Part shown: one piece after another, positions 24,401 through 33,351 of the stretch | Position numbering within the stretch: position 1 is the first letter of the stretch | Layout of the letters: each line of letters begins with the position of its first letter | Assembly: GCF_039555335.1 (NCBI RefSeq) | Contig: NW_027305503.1 | Location: 167,501-231,500, forward strand | Source: Amphiura filiformis | Lineage: Eukaryota; Echinodermata; Ophiuroidea; Amphilepidida; Amphiuridae | DNA: 64,000 nt | Direction: 5' to 3' | Notes under the pieces: model-generated | Database searches by the model: none | What the model saw: only the letters and a program-made list of their open reading frames with translations | Told to the model about the DNA's origin: nothing | Program-made: the position numbers and the translations under genes

Positions 24401-27400
24401 AAACACTGATTTAAATAAATATAAATAAATAAATTTTGGATTTATTGTACAAGGTATACCCTTTTTCTCAAATTTCCTTGTTTTAGATACCCTATTCACG
24501 ATACGTAAGTACAGTGCCTGATCATGAAAAAAGACCCTTTTTACTTGAATCTTTGGCTACGCATGATACCCCCTGGTCAATGACCAGTGGCCCCCCTGGG
24601 TATAACACGCTATACTTCTATTTTGGACAAAATGAAGTCCACTTTTCCAAACAAAATCATTGACAATCCCAAGTGTATTGCAACTACTTGTAAATGTTTT
24701 ACGATTTTTTTTACCGCTTGTGGTGTATCAAATCTAATTCTGGTTCTGAGGTCACCTACACAAATCTGTAGTTGACATTCCAATGTATAATTATGCCAGG
24801 TTTTAAAAAGCTATTATATAACTCTCATGCGATTTGTTCCATTGCACGGTACTATTGCACTGTGATAAATTCTGTGTGAAATCGATATATAAAACAGACA
24901 TTGACTGCTATAATTCGTGCAATAGTAAAAATATATCATTCGGTCAAAATTTGACTGTTCCATTTCACTCGGATTCGCCTCGTGAAATGGAAAATTTGAC
25001 CATGTCCCTCATAGCTGTAATAATATACTATTGCACTCTAAAGCATTCAATAATTATTTGTATACTATTTACATAACCAAATTTATAACAGGCGAGGTAG
25101 AACGTATTGAAAGACCCCCGTATTACCACAAAATAGTGTGATTTAAAGAGAAAATGTTACTATTTTGATAAATATTGTAAACTTTTTACTTCAAGGTAGA
25201 GCGAGTACGCGTAACCAGAGCGTTTTTCAAGTTTTTAAAAAACGTTTTTGAATGTTTTAAAACATTGTATTTCCATTATACTCTTTGTAATGTATATCCC
25301 CACAATTTAAACATGTTCCGGAAGACCTTTTATGTAAGGCACCTGAAACAAATTCGTTCGATCTTTGGATGCTTGTTATTAATGATCTAACAACTAATTA
25401 ACTAGAATTAATGCTAAATGTATATTAGTGGATATCAATACAGGCAAAGATTCATATAACAGTCCTGTACAATGATTTTATAAAGTCGATAATATATTAT
25501 CGACTTACATCACATGGGCGCAGCCATTTGCAGTTGGCGCCAGGATGTCTGGCATGTGGCTTGAAGCTCTGCGGGTGGTCTTCCTGTAGTTTTCAATGGC
25601 AAGATAGGAACTGTGGCCATTTTTCTGCTTAGAAAATTGTATTTTGTGCGAATTTAAAACAATATTACAGAAAATTCTCTCGATAACTTTTTTAATCTCT
25701 CGACAAAGATTTTACAAATATTGTTTTGTGCATTGTATGTGAAATTTAGAATCCCCCGGTGCTCAGAATTTTTGCCGTAAGCGGTTTATCAAAAAGTCAT
25801 GATTCGTTTTCAAAATTCTCCTATTCATTTGTGTGTGCAGCTGAAAATCATCCAGCCATCTGACAATGGGTGGTCTGCTAATGGCTGCCTCCATGAGCTC
25901 TACTCGATAATATATTATCGACTATATAAAATCATTGTACAGGACTGTATAATATCACAATTATTAACAATGCTCAAATGATTGATTTCATAAATAGTAA
26001 GGATCGACCAAGCATCGATGGTCGATCAAAAGATCGAACTAATTTGTTTCTATTGCCTAAGCTGGGGTGTAATGCGATGCCCTTGTTTTCAAAAACAGAC
26101 GACTTTGATACCCTCAAAACGGACCACGCGGGCCCACGTTGTTGTCGAAATAACCAGCCCTTCCTTGTTCTGCGTTTTCGTTCCAATGCATGTTTACCAC
26201 TTTTAAGGTCGAGTGACCTCCTGGATACCTACCTTTCAAAATGGTGCCATTATTCAGTACATGGTAGCGGCAGTTAGCTGCATTCGTTTCACTAATGTTA
26301 ACGCCTTCATCCACGCTTGGCATCCAATCACGTTTCGGAACCTTGGTCCCTACTTGCAAATCAGCATGGAGATCAGCCAACGGTCCCATCAACGGAACAT
26401 CGGCAGAAAGTCTACTAGTATGTCCCCGGGTCGAGTTATCTTTCCGGTTTACGTTTAGATCTGTAAATTTTGGCCGAACAACGTTTTGTTGCCGATGCGA
26501 GGAAACTTTAAGCCTATCCATCTTAACCTATGAACAAAAAAAATCGGAAAGCAATATTAGAATATAAATTATATTATTAAAAAAATCTCATATGAATTGA
26601 ACGGCATTGGTGGCTCAAGCAAACACATACTATTATTTTTTAGGTAGTCTCCCTTTCAATTTCATTTCTGAGTAACGTGATGCTAGCTGTCCGCCCGGAT
26701 TGGTCGTCCTTGTGTGACGTGTGAGGACACCGCATTTCATCCGGGATTTCGACCTTTTCTTTTCGCGTTTATATGTAAGGCAACAAGTCTAATTTGGTCC
26801 CATAACACTATTATGTACTGATGACGCTATAGGACGAAATTAAACGTTGCGCCCAACCAGATGTGAAATTTTACATATCTGTGCAATTAATATTATTTTT
26901 AACATTTGAAATAGTTTTATGGACGAAATATTTCCAATTTATAGTAGAGTAATGTTCAGAACAGGCGTACTTGAACTTTGGATATGATAAGTTTCATTTT
27001 AGATAGTGCTATAGATGGTAAAAGGCAACAACAATTTGGCGCCAGCATGCAAGTATTGAAGGGGTCGAGCTGTATTGTCTCAAATATCTCCGAAATGGGA
27101 GAAAACTGCCATGTTTGCTGTGAAATTTTGCCTAGCAATATCTATCTCAGGTGCAAAATTTATGGTGCACATTTAAGATTGAAGTCTTTAGATTAATATT
27201 TTAGCAATCTTAATATTATTAGTTGATAGGAAATTCTTCAAATATGCCTGTACATATAACGACGCATAACAGCCCACGCAGTTTTTTATAGGTGAACTCT
27301 TTTCGAGCAGTCCGTGTTGGACGATGACCCTATCTTTTGCTGAGGTATTTACAGGACCTTGAAATAAGAATTATGATAGATATTTGCGACTTCGGAATGC

Positions 27401-30400
27401 AACGAAGGCATGTTCGAAGCTCGTCAATACACAAAAATACTACCTGATTTTACACTCTCGTCGACCACTGTCTGGCGCATGTTATTTTGTTACTTTAAAT
27501 TCAACAAAATTTCAATTTTTTAGGCAAAAAGACTTCTAGAGATACCATCCTGCATGTCCATGTTCGATTTATGGTAATACAATTAACCAATTTTTAAATA
27601 TCAATTTGTTTAGATTCACGGAAGCCATATTTTGTGCATTTTCGACAGTAACGAGTTAACGCCAATTTTGGTACAAATTTGTCAGTTTTGCCAAAGTTAT
27701 TTATCCGGTTAACTAACGAATACCAAGGTTCATAGGCGAGCTAATAGCGCTATGTTATTTAATTACTTTTACTTACGATTTTTATCATGATTCCGTTTGA
27801 GAACAAATATAATTCCTTATGGGTCTCCAACTTTGTCTTCAAGCTTCTTCACACGACAAGCAATGTGTTGCCAGGCAAGTCAAAAGCAAATTGGGACAAA
27901 TCGGCACTAAATATGGCCCGTAACTACATCAATATATCACCCAAATGTCCATGTTATTTAGGGTACAATGTTAATGTAAATAAATTGTAATATACAATTT
28001 TAAAACAATGTTTAAAATGTTCTAACGTGCGTATGCGCGATTCTTTCTCCCGTTTGAGTTTTAATGTATATACCTGTAATGTATTGACAATCAATTCATA
28101 AGAAGCCCAAAGTTAATACCAACACTGCAGCGCTGGAAACACGGTCAATTCTGTGAAAGGATTTGTCATGAAGTCGTTCTGCTTGATTTAGCAGGTCTAT
28201 TAATGTGACAAAGGAACAGGTCTCTAGTTTGATTCCACAACCATTCAAACCGAGCTCATGTTTTATTGTATCATCGTGTATTAAAATCAGGAAGGCTATG
28301 TCGTAAATGGACCTGAACAATATAACAATTATACTGTCACCTGTGTTGAAGGACGGTTCTAAGATACAGGGTGTTCCAGAATGATATACCGTGTTTGAAA
28401 ACATTAATCAACATTGTATTTAATTTGAGTACGGTACGTGAAATACAATGGCATACATGCCACCTACTTATTGTGTTACTTTCATTGCAAAAACTTCATT
28501 CGTTTTGGCGTGATATTGATATTCTTAAAACTGGATGTTTTGCACGTGTAAAAATTGCATGTGTGTAACTTACAGCGCAAAGGCTTCATAAGCACAAGAC
28601 ATAATATTTGCTGCTTTATCACTATCGCATAGGCCTACTTTGCAATTATGTGTAGACATCATACAGTTGTCATAGGAGATACACCAAATTTGGCACAGAT
28701 GTAGAGCTTGAAACACTGAATAATTCTTGATATTGGATTAAGTGACCTTTTCATGTGTTTTCAATATTACGAGGGCTCAGAGCAAGAACTAGCTATGTCC
28801 ACATGTTACTCATTTCGGCAACAAATGGATGGTTAATTCTGCACTCCATAATAAATGCAAGTGACACCCTGTAGCTTAAGATGACAGCGAGACAGGTTTC
28901 AAGATCGATTTCACGACCAGCCATACCTATTACCTGTTTTATTGTTACCTTAGGCTGAGTTCACATAGAAGTATACGGTATACGGTATTCGCTATACGAA
29001 ATACGCTCATTCGATCAGGCTGAGTTCATATAGGAGTATACTATGTGAACTCAGCCTGATCGAATGAGCGTATTTCGTATAGCGAATAGCGAGTATGTCA
29101 GTTTACCCATTTTCTTCGTCTTATCAAATGCTTGTAACTTTACTTCTTGAGGTTACATTGCATTCAATGAGGTGTCATAATGTGCAGAATTAGATAGTGC
29201 ATCTATTAAAAAAATGAATTTGCCCACATATGGTTTAGGTTTTTAAAATTTGGACGGTATACGCTGCACTAAAATCGAACACGCGCGATTCCCACTATAC
29301 TATACTATACGCAGGTATACGGCCTTTTCGAATAGCTCTTATGTGACCCGGTACTATGAAATTACCTTGATCGATTTAATCTATACGCGTGCACCTGCAA
29401 AACGTGCATCGTATACCCGAATAGTATACTTCTATGCGATCGTAGCCTTATGTGACCCGGTACTATGAAATTGCCTTGCTCGATTGAACTATATACGCGT
29501 GCACCTGTAAAACGTGCACCGTATACCCGAATAGTATACTTCTATGTGAACGCAGCCTTATGGAGGCCAGACTTTTATTTGAATAATGGCTCTGTCACGC
29601 CGTATTGAATACCCTCTGTACGGAATGTTACATCACAATTCAGTATAATTATTCAAGGTTGGTACGCGTGTCTGTCATTGACTTGACAACAGGCATACCC
29701 GGTACAAACATTTTGTAAATCGTGGAAAGTCGTATTTATGCAAAATGATCAAAAAATGATACTTTTAGGTGTTATTCTGTTAGTTTCTGTTTGGCAAATC
29801 ATAAATGCGTACGTGTTTTGGTCAAAATGGCAATAATCTTACTTTTACCCCTACCAACCTGATATAGCTTTACACAACCCTTAACAAAGGACACACATAT
29901 ACCTCCCCCCGGCTACGCCACTGGTGATATCCTGTTGTGTATATGGACATTCAGAGGAGCTATCTCCCATATTGCGTTTAAACACAACATATCTGCGTCG
30001 CGGCATTTGCGTCATTTACGCATAGTATGTTATATTTGTGTTATTTTATGTTTCATTCTATATTTTTCATCTGACGAAACAGGTAATCCAAAAATGAACT
30101 GCATGAAGTCATTATTTTTTCACTATACGTTACAAAAAATTATGCCAAACAGATCGTCGGCTGCAACACATAGTGGCGTTGAGTGATTTATCCAAATTTT
30201 CCGTTTCACATAGATACAGCTAGCTATATCGCTTAACAGTTATTCATTTGTAACTATTAAAGATACAGATTAATAGTTTGAACCTTAGATAATAGCGTAT
30301 TATCGAATCCATTATTAGTAGCATCCTTCAAACAAATTTTGCTCGGAAACGTACTTTATATATTTTGTCCTTCACGTACGCCATTTTGCGACCGACGATA

Positions 30401-30556
30401 TCCCCGAATACCACTGTTACCATAGTAACGATATATACACATAACACCCAATATTATTATTACTCTAATACTTACAATTAGAAGTACAGTCAAACAACAG
30501 GTAAATACACAAGCAAATCCCAAAATTCGTCTGCTCTTCAAAAGCGTAAAATCCAT
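13227..30556 (-). CDS. NXPE-like type II membrane protein gene, six exons (611 aa)
   Basis: Hand-built model: exons 30556-30380, 26527-26233, 23685-23564, 20795-20398, 14664-14612, 14017-13227. All introns are GT-AG, phases join (0,1,0,2,1), and the total is 1,836 nt. The protein has a short N-terminus, a hydrophobic segment (about residues 11-43), a stalk rich in N-X-S/T sites, and an NXPE N-terminal region (GGDFW, then VIDYNNGTY, then VHPSDA). A cysteine-rich stretch comes next, followed by the PC-esterase/GDS region with MGDSNGRQYY (Ser412) and a terminal NSIHMP. NXPE proteins are membrane-anchored, probably Golgi/secretory; a human member has been linked to sialic-acid O-acetylation, which cannot be assumed here. 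Length is slightly above the vertebrate ~550. Exons 3-6 are very secure, exon 2 good, exon 1 less so. Confidence 0.82.
14612..14664 (-). CDS. NXPE-like exon 5 (53-nt small exon)
   Basis: The acceptor CTTTTTTCTTTATAG precedes 14664 and the donor CAAAG|GTAGC starts at 14611. It encodes RNYYQKISGNINTLDIK and bridges exon 4 (exit phase 2) to exon 6 (entry phase 1) with no stop. It corresponds to the short variable linker between the two NXPE regions. It is too short for ORF searches and was found by splice phase. Confidence 0.85.
14712..15759. mobile_element. Tc1/mariner-type element with ~230-bp inverted ends, TA target
   Basis: The left end is CAGGGTGTTCCCCCCC and the right end reverse-complements to CAGGGTGTCCCCAAAAAAG. 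Homology runs inward ~230 bp through CATTGCGCCCTCTTTT, GGTATGTAAAG, CAATCGGCTCA and TTTTTCACTCTGTCCAC. TA flanks both ends (14710-14711, 15760-15761). No intact transposase was recognised. It lies in intron 4, 47 bp upstream of exon 5. Confidence 0.82.
15760..17344. other. NXPE intron 4 sequence; block rich in TTTAAAC/GTTTAA
   Basis: No coding segment found. From about 15880 to 16560 variants of CTTAAAC, GTTTAAA and CTTTAAAC recur every few tens of bases, giving an unusual texture without a clear unit. A (CTTGA)n run at 17315-17331 resembles the 3' tail of the LINE ending near 39225, but no LINE body follows. Confidence 0.45.
17355..17480 (+). mobile_element. Possible mariner-type terminus (single end)
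   Basis: TACGAGGGGCGGTCAAAAAG followed by TTCGTAGAACTC resembles the start of mariner-type elements. It also resembles the terminus of the element at 11066. No matching right end was found downstream, so the limits are unknown. Confidence 0.35.
17481..18399. other. NXPE intron 4, unassigned
   Basis: No secure feature. A plus-strand stretch near 17720-17910 reads DEIATKYDNSDECVFNNNPL and FGYSRVSSRWGPGIFIY but is broken by stops. It looks like a decayed coding remnant whose family I do not recognise. Confidence 0.35.
18400..18560. repeat. Microsatellite (ATTT)n then (ATTTT)n
   Basis: About 85 bp of ATTT units (with a short ATATCT interruption) passes directly into about 70 bp of ATTTT units and ends in a T run. 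The abrupt change of unit length from 4 to 5 is visible near 18488. Confidence 0.95.
18674..18920. repeat. 247-bp hairpin (inverted repeat with ~105-bp arms)
   Basis: The left arm (18674-18778) ATTAAAGAGTTTAACTT...CACCTGGAACG...GATGATATCTTGTC is mirrored by the right arm (18814-18920) with a few mismatches, around a ~35-bp loop. The right arm read forward contains CATCTGTTGAAGACGCTAGT and GAAAACGTTCCAGGTGA, a type of segment often found at retroelement ends. Family undetermined. Confidence 0.8.
19005..19751. mobile_element. ACGTT-rich TIR element (747 bp)
   Basis: It is bounded by CCCAGCTAACA and TGTTAGCTGGG. The interior is a series of inverted and direct copies of GACGTTGATATAACGTCAT-like motifs and of AATCTGTGAACTCGTATTCG, in both orientations (19070-19110 against 19655-19695). 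No coding potential. Target duplication is unclear (possibly TT), so the superfamily is not assigned. Confidence 0.65.
20398..20795 (-). CDS. NXPE-like exon 4: VIDYNNGTY to FLFEG
   Basis: The acceptor ATATTTTTGTAG precedes 20795, and the donor GG|GTAAGAAT starts at 20397. It encodes VIDYNNGTYLVLFLAAWTGP, then NIILVHPSDATTFMKEVFW, KATQTVLCTIESPGIWENKC, RTSFVCDKPPGLSCSS and a final KILGDKKFLFEG. The 'VxDxNNGTY', 'LVHPS' and spaced-cysteine features are hallmarks of NXPE proteins. Exit phase is 2. Confidence 0.92.
21500..23546 (-). mobile_element. RTE-type LINE, 5'-truncated, in NXPE intron 3
   Basis: Minus-strand reading gives a post-endonuclease linker (TPNELWEQTKKAI, RSPWISEEV), then RT blocks ISLISHASKIMLYI, EQAGFVEGRGTRDQIANI, YFIDYLKAFDTVQHQKLW, MRQGCILSPHLFNAY and the catalytic LRYADDTALLA. 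The tail has RRIEAFEMWCWRKLLCIPWT and RKQKLQYFGHVARRE, characteristic of RTE/BovB-like elements. It ends in a short (GAC)n tail near 21505. Frameshifts and a stop break the ORF. The endonuclease domain is lost. Its 5' end lies about 17-20 bp from the NXPE exon-3 donor. Confidence 0.85.
23564..23685 (-). CDS. NXPE-like exon 3: GGDFW segment
   Basis: The acceptor CTCATTAATCAACAG precedes 23685, and the donor AAG|GTAGGTAT starts at 23563. The 122-nt exon encodes GDIVKIRIDSQDKYNQ, ARFVGGDFWFAWLDSKK and PDASTAGK. The 'D..G..+..GGDFF.A.L....' pattern is the conserved core of NXPE N-terminal domains. Entry phase is 1 and exit phase 0. The intron that follows is invaded by an RTE-type LINE whose 5' end lies about 17-20 bp from the donor. 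Confidence 0.88.
23820..23955 (+). mobile_element. LINE 3' tail fragment
   Basis: An AT-rich stretch ending GTCAATATAATATGATTCTGATTCTG. The ATTCTG-repeat ending after a '...TTGTAAGATGAATGT' run resembles 3' termini of CR1/Jockey-like LINEs. It lies in NXPE intron 2. No coding part is present. Confidence 0.4.
24108..24600. mobile_element. hAT-type MITE with 8-bp target duplication TATAACAC
   Basis: It is flanked by the direct repeat TATAACAC (24100-24107, 24601-24608). The left end (CCGGGGGG..CACTGGTCATTGAC) and right end (GTCAATGACCAGTGGCCCCC) are inverted, with GGGGGTATCATGC continuing inward. The interior has no ORF of note. An 8-bp duplication points to hAT. The left end carries a run of about 14 G. 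Confidence 0.78.
25459..25948. mobile_element. TIR MITE with internal palindromes (490 bp)
   Basis: The left end ACAGTCCTGTACAATGATTT and its reverse complement at the right are followed by a self-complementary TCGATAATATATTATCGA at each end (25488-25505, 25905-25922). It is flanked by ATA on both sides. The interior is non-coding. It lies in NXPE intron 2. Confidence 0.75.
26233..26527 (-). CDS. NXPE-like exon 2: stalk and start of the N-terminal domain
   Basis: The acceptor is TTTTTTTGTTCATAG before 26527, and the donor is AAAG|GTAGGTAT at 26232. It encodes VKMDRLKVSSH..., a hydrophilic stalk with N-glycosylation sites (DNST, VNIS, NNGT), ending ANCRYHVLNNGTILK. Joined in phase 1 to exon 3 this reads ILK-G-DIVKIRID, the expected NXPE N-terminal strand. 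The open frame runs past the donor to a stop near 26114, but that part is intron. An in-frame stop directly upstream shows the exon starts here. Confidence 0.75.
26528..28952. other. NXPE intron 1, first part; no gene seen
   Basis: AT-rich sequence. A CAGGGTGTTCCAGAATG segment at 28367 and an inverted CACCCTG at 28865 could be ends of a TIR element, but they match for only about 8 bp. A minus frame at 28096-28404 (GIKLETCSFVTLIDLL) resembles, at DNA level, a segment near 28885-28945, so it is probably repeat-derived. Confidence 0.4.
28953..29557. mobile_element. PIF/Harbinger-type MITE, TTA target, with hairpin and tandem repeat
   Basis: Termini GGCTGAGTTCACATAGAAG and (inverted) GGCTGCGTTCACATAGAAG are flanked by TTA (28950-28952, 29558-29560). 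Near the left end a ~48-bp inverted pair (28985-29035, 29041-29090) surrounds a short loop. The right third carries a ~112-bp tandem duplication (from ~29338 and ~29450) with TGTGACCCGGTACTATGAAA and ACGCGTGCACCTG. Rich in GTATAC. Confidence 0.8.
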
Positions 30557-31210
30557 CCTGTAACTATCACCCACTAGTATACAATACAAAAGATAATGCA
30601 AAATATAATAGGAGTGTTTTGTGACTACATTAGTGGAACCATTTTTTTTTTTTTTTTTTGTTTTGTTTTCTATACCCTATGCTTCCATAATATAAGGCCA
30701 AATGGGTCACAATGGGGCCAAAATTGACCATTTATTTTGTTCTATCATGTTGTAATCTACCACAAATTGTTCCTGTTCTTTTGGACGCACATTAGTTTAA
30801 GCGACAAAACGCTGTTGGTGCAGTAAACAATCATACGTCCGCGTTGGAGTAAATTTGAGCAAGAAATCCAATCGATATTTGTGAAGTTGCCGTTCCAGTT
30901 GAAGTACATTTTCAAACTTCATTTTGCAAACTCTTTATTACAAACTGTCTTTACTTATTTGGTTGTCCAAAAACCTTCACCAAGGGGCGTCGGGATTAAT
31001 GGCATTTCTAATGAATATATTGCAAAACTTAGTGAATAATGAATACTCTTGGTTGAATTTACTATAGAATACATAAATATACAATGCAGACAAAGATGAA
31101 AATATAGAGAATACAGATCAAGCAAAAAGGAAAAATAAAAAGCAGAGGAGAGAAAGCTGAAAAGAAGGAACAGAACAAAAATTTAAATAAATACAGAATT
31201 TAAATTTATA
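29561..31210. other. NXPE intron 1 end, exon 1 and upstream flank
   Basis: Besides exon 1 (30556-30380) I see no gene. A T19-type run lies at 30642-30660 just upstream of exon 1. I cannot define a promoter; no convincing TATA box or initiator stands out in this AT-rich DNA. Confidence 0.4.
30380..30556 (-). CDS. NXPE-like exon 1: N-terminus and membrane anchor
   Basis: ATG at 30556-30554 opens MDFTLLKSRRILGF, followed by a long hydrophobic run (about residues 11-43, interrupted by Arg31) and then basic YRYYGN...GYRRSQNG. Positive residues before the hydrophobic run fit a type II signal anchor. The donor is GGC|GTACGT at 30379 in phase 0, as exon 2 requires. An upstream in-frame ATG 15 codons earlier is possible but lies before the basic anchor flank. 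This exon is placed by phase and topology, not by sequence homology. Confidence 0.55.
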
Positions 31211-31218
31211 GCATGAAA

Positions 31219-32090
31219 AGATTTACACTAGACATAGTTGTGGTTTAAGACCACGAACACAGCCGTGCTGTGATCCCTTAATGACCTTTCAACCCAAAAT
31301 CTATGAAACCCCATAGACATTGATTAATGTCAATGTATGTGTGCATGATCCCTTAATGACCTTTGACTTTAAATCTTTGTATGACTTACAGACACTGGGT
31401 AATAACAATGCATGTGCGCAAGTAGCATATTGAGTTGAAATCACGTATTTTGACCCCCGTGACTCCTACGTTATTTCATGTGACACGTAGGGGCAACGTC
31501 AGTGATGATTGTGACCAAGTTAGGTGAGAATCGGTGTAAGCTAGAGCAGATGAAATGGTCTACATTAGAAGAAGAAGACAAATGACAAACTAGACATAGC
31601 TGTGGTCTAAGACCACGAACACAGCCGTGTTGTGAACCCTTAATGACCTTCGATCCCCCGCCCCCAAATCTATGAAAACACCATAGACATTGGCTAATGA
31701 TAATGCATGTTTGCACGCGGTATCACTCTGCATTGTTATTTGTGGCAGAAGGGACATTTTGAAGGCTTTAAAGCCTTAAAGATCTTTGACCCAAGTAAAA
31801 AAATACCAAGTATACACTGGGTAACATCAATTCATACTGCGAATATGCCGTCACTGTGCTATGTTTTTCTTGGCTGATACAATTTTTGAAGGTATTTGAT
31901 TTTATACCGGAAGTGATCCCTTAATAAACATTTGACGCCAAATCTGTGTATTATTTATAGATACTGGGTAAGAGCAATGCATGTGTTCAAGTCACTTTCC
32001 TACGTATTTTGTGGGAGAAGTAGCATTTGAAGGTATTTCTTTTTATACCGGAAGCGAACCCTTAATGACCTTTGAGACTCTTGTGGTCCA
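31219..32090 (+). repeat. Dispersed repeat family B (copy 1), internally repetitive
   Basis: Two related units start CTAGACATAG(T/C)TGTGGT.TAAGACCACGAA with CACAGCCGTG (31228, 31591). They are followed by blocks with CCCTTAATGACCTTTGA, CCATAGACATTG, AATGCATGTG and TATACCGGAAGTGA. The same blocks form an array at 58150-59285. Non-coding; class unknown. Confidence 0.75.
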
Positions 32091-32792
32091 TAGTGATAAG
32101 ATCAATTAACGAGGCCTCTTATCTTAAACTGATGGCCTTTGTTTGCTAATTTCCATAAAATCTATATAGCGGTTATTGCCAAAGTTGCAATATGGTGGCA
32201 CAATTGGGTGGCAAACTGTATGCAAACAACACGGCATACTAATTATACATGTTCTACATTGTTGTATTTTAAAACACTGAAGACCAAAATTGACGTAAAT
32301 GCCATCGGAACTGCATATGTGTTTAGTTGAGTTGTAATCACATTGATGCTACCCAGTAATGTTTGCGTAATTAGATGTTATCTTAATTAGAGCTTCTAGT
32401 GGGCCAAAGGTTATTATTTGCATGGTATAATTGACTTGGAAAGTGTTTGTATATAAGTCAGAGTCAGGATGTACGTATCATTATGCCTCAAATCACGAAT
32501 TATTGTAAGATTAGTGCAGAGCAGGTTAGATATGAAAATGGAAAGTTACAACAAATGACTATACACCTGATTCGTGAACTGTGTCTTTTTGAAAGACTCT
32601 TCCTGTTTATCCTTCATCTTTATTTGATTTTCAGTGTATTAGCAAGTAGATGATGTATATGTATCACAGACGTTATACATTTATAAAAACTTAACGTTTT
32701 CTATTGGTAAACATAGGCGTAGATCCCGGGTGGGGGATAACCTCCCCCTCCCCCATATTTTGCCAGGGGAGCTCACTTATTTGTGTCTTCTA
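32091..32792. other. No gene seen
   Basis: AT-rich DNA. ATAGGCGTAGATCCCGGGTG near 32714 opens a purine/pyrimidine-skewed stretch of a kind often seen at dispersed repeat borders; no paired end was found. Confidence 0.4.
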
Positions 32793-33351
32793 TACTATTC
32801 ATCATATACCCCTGCATAACGAAGTTCAATATCCAAAGCAATATCCTTACTACAATAGGTCCAAAAAAACAGAAATGCCCCACCCCACATAATCGCAATA
32901 ATTGACACGAAAGCTTCATTCCCATTTATTTCATACAAAACGGTCCTTGCATACAACTTCCCCAATCAAACACATTTCTCTTGCATTTGATCATTTTCTA
33001 CTCTTCCCTAGAAAAATCATTATAATACCAAATCTTCGCACCATGGAATTCACCATATCACGTCCAAGTACTATTCATCATATACCCCTGCATAACGAAA
33101 TTCAACAAAATTCAATATCCAAAGCAATATCCTCACTACAATAGGTCCCAAAAACAGAAATCCCCCACCCCACATAATCGTAAATTGACACGAAAGCTTC
33201 ATTCCCATTTATTTCATCCAAAACGGTCCTGTCATACACCTTCCCCAATCACACACATTTCTCTTGCATTTGATCATCTTCTACTCTTCCCTAGAAAAAT
33301 CATTATAATACCAAATCTACACGCCATGGAATTCACCATATCACGTCCAAG
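32793..33351. repeat. 276-bp tandem duplication
   Basis: Copy 1 is 32793-33068 and copy 2 is 33069-33351. Both run from TACTATTCATCATATACCCC to CATATCACGTCCAAG. They differ by a small insertion (a duplicated AATTCAAC-type segment) and scattered substitutions. Matching short open frames in the two copies are a consequence of the duplication, not evidence of coding. Confidence 0.92.

Noticed and set aside
26114-26232. Continuation of the exon-2 open frame to a stop near 26114
   Set aside because: A strong donor AAAG|GTAGGTAT at 26232 joins in phase to exon 3 and yields the conserved NXPE strand. The downstream peptide has no match to the family.
28365-28880. A TIR element bounded by CAGGGTGT at 28367 and ACACCCTG at 28865
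   Set aside because: Inverted similarity extends only about 8 bp and the inner sequences do not match.
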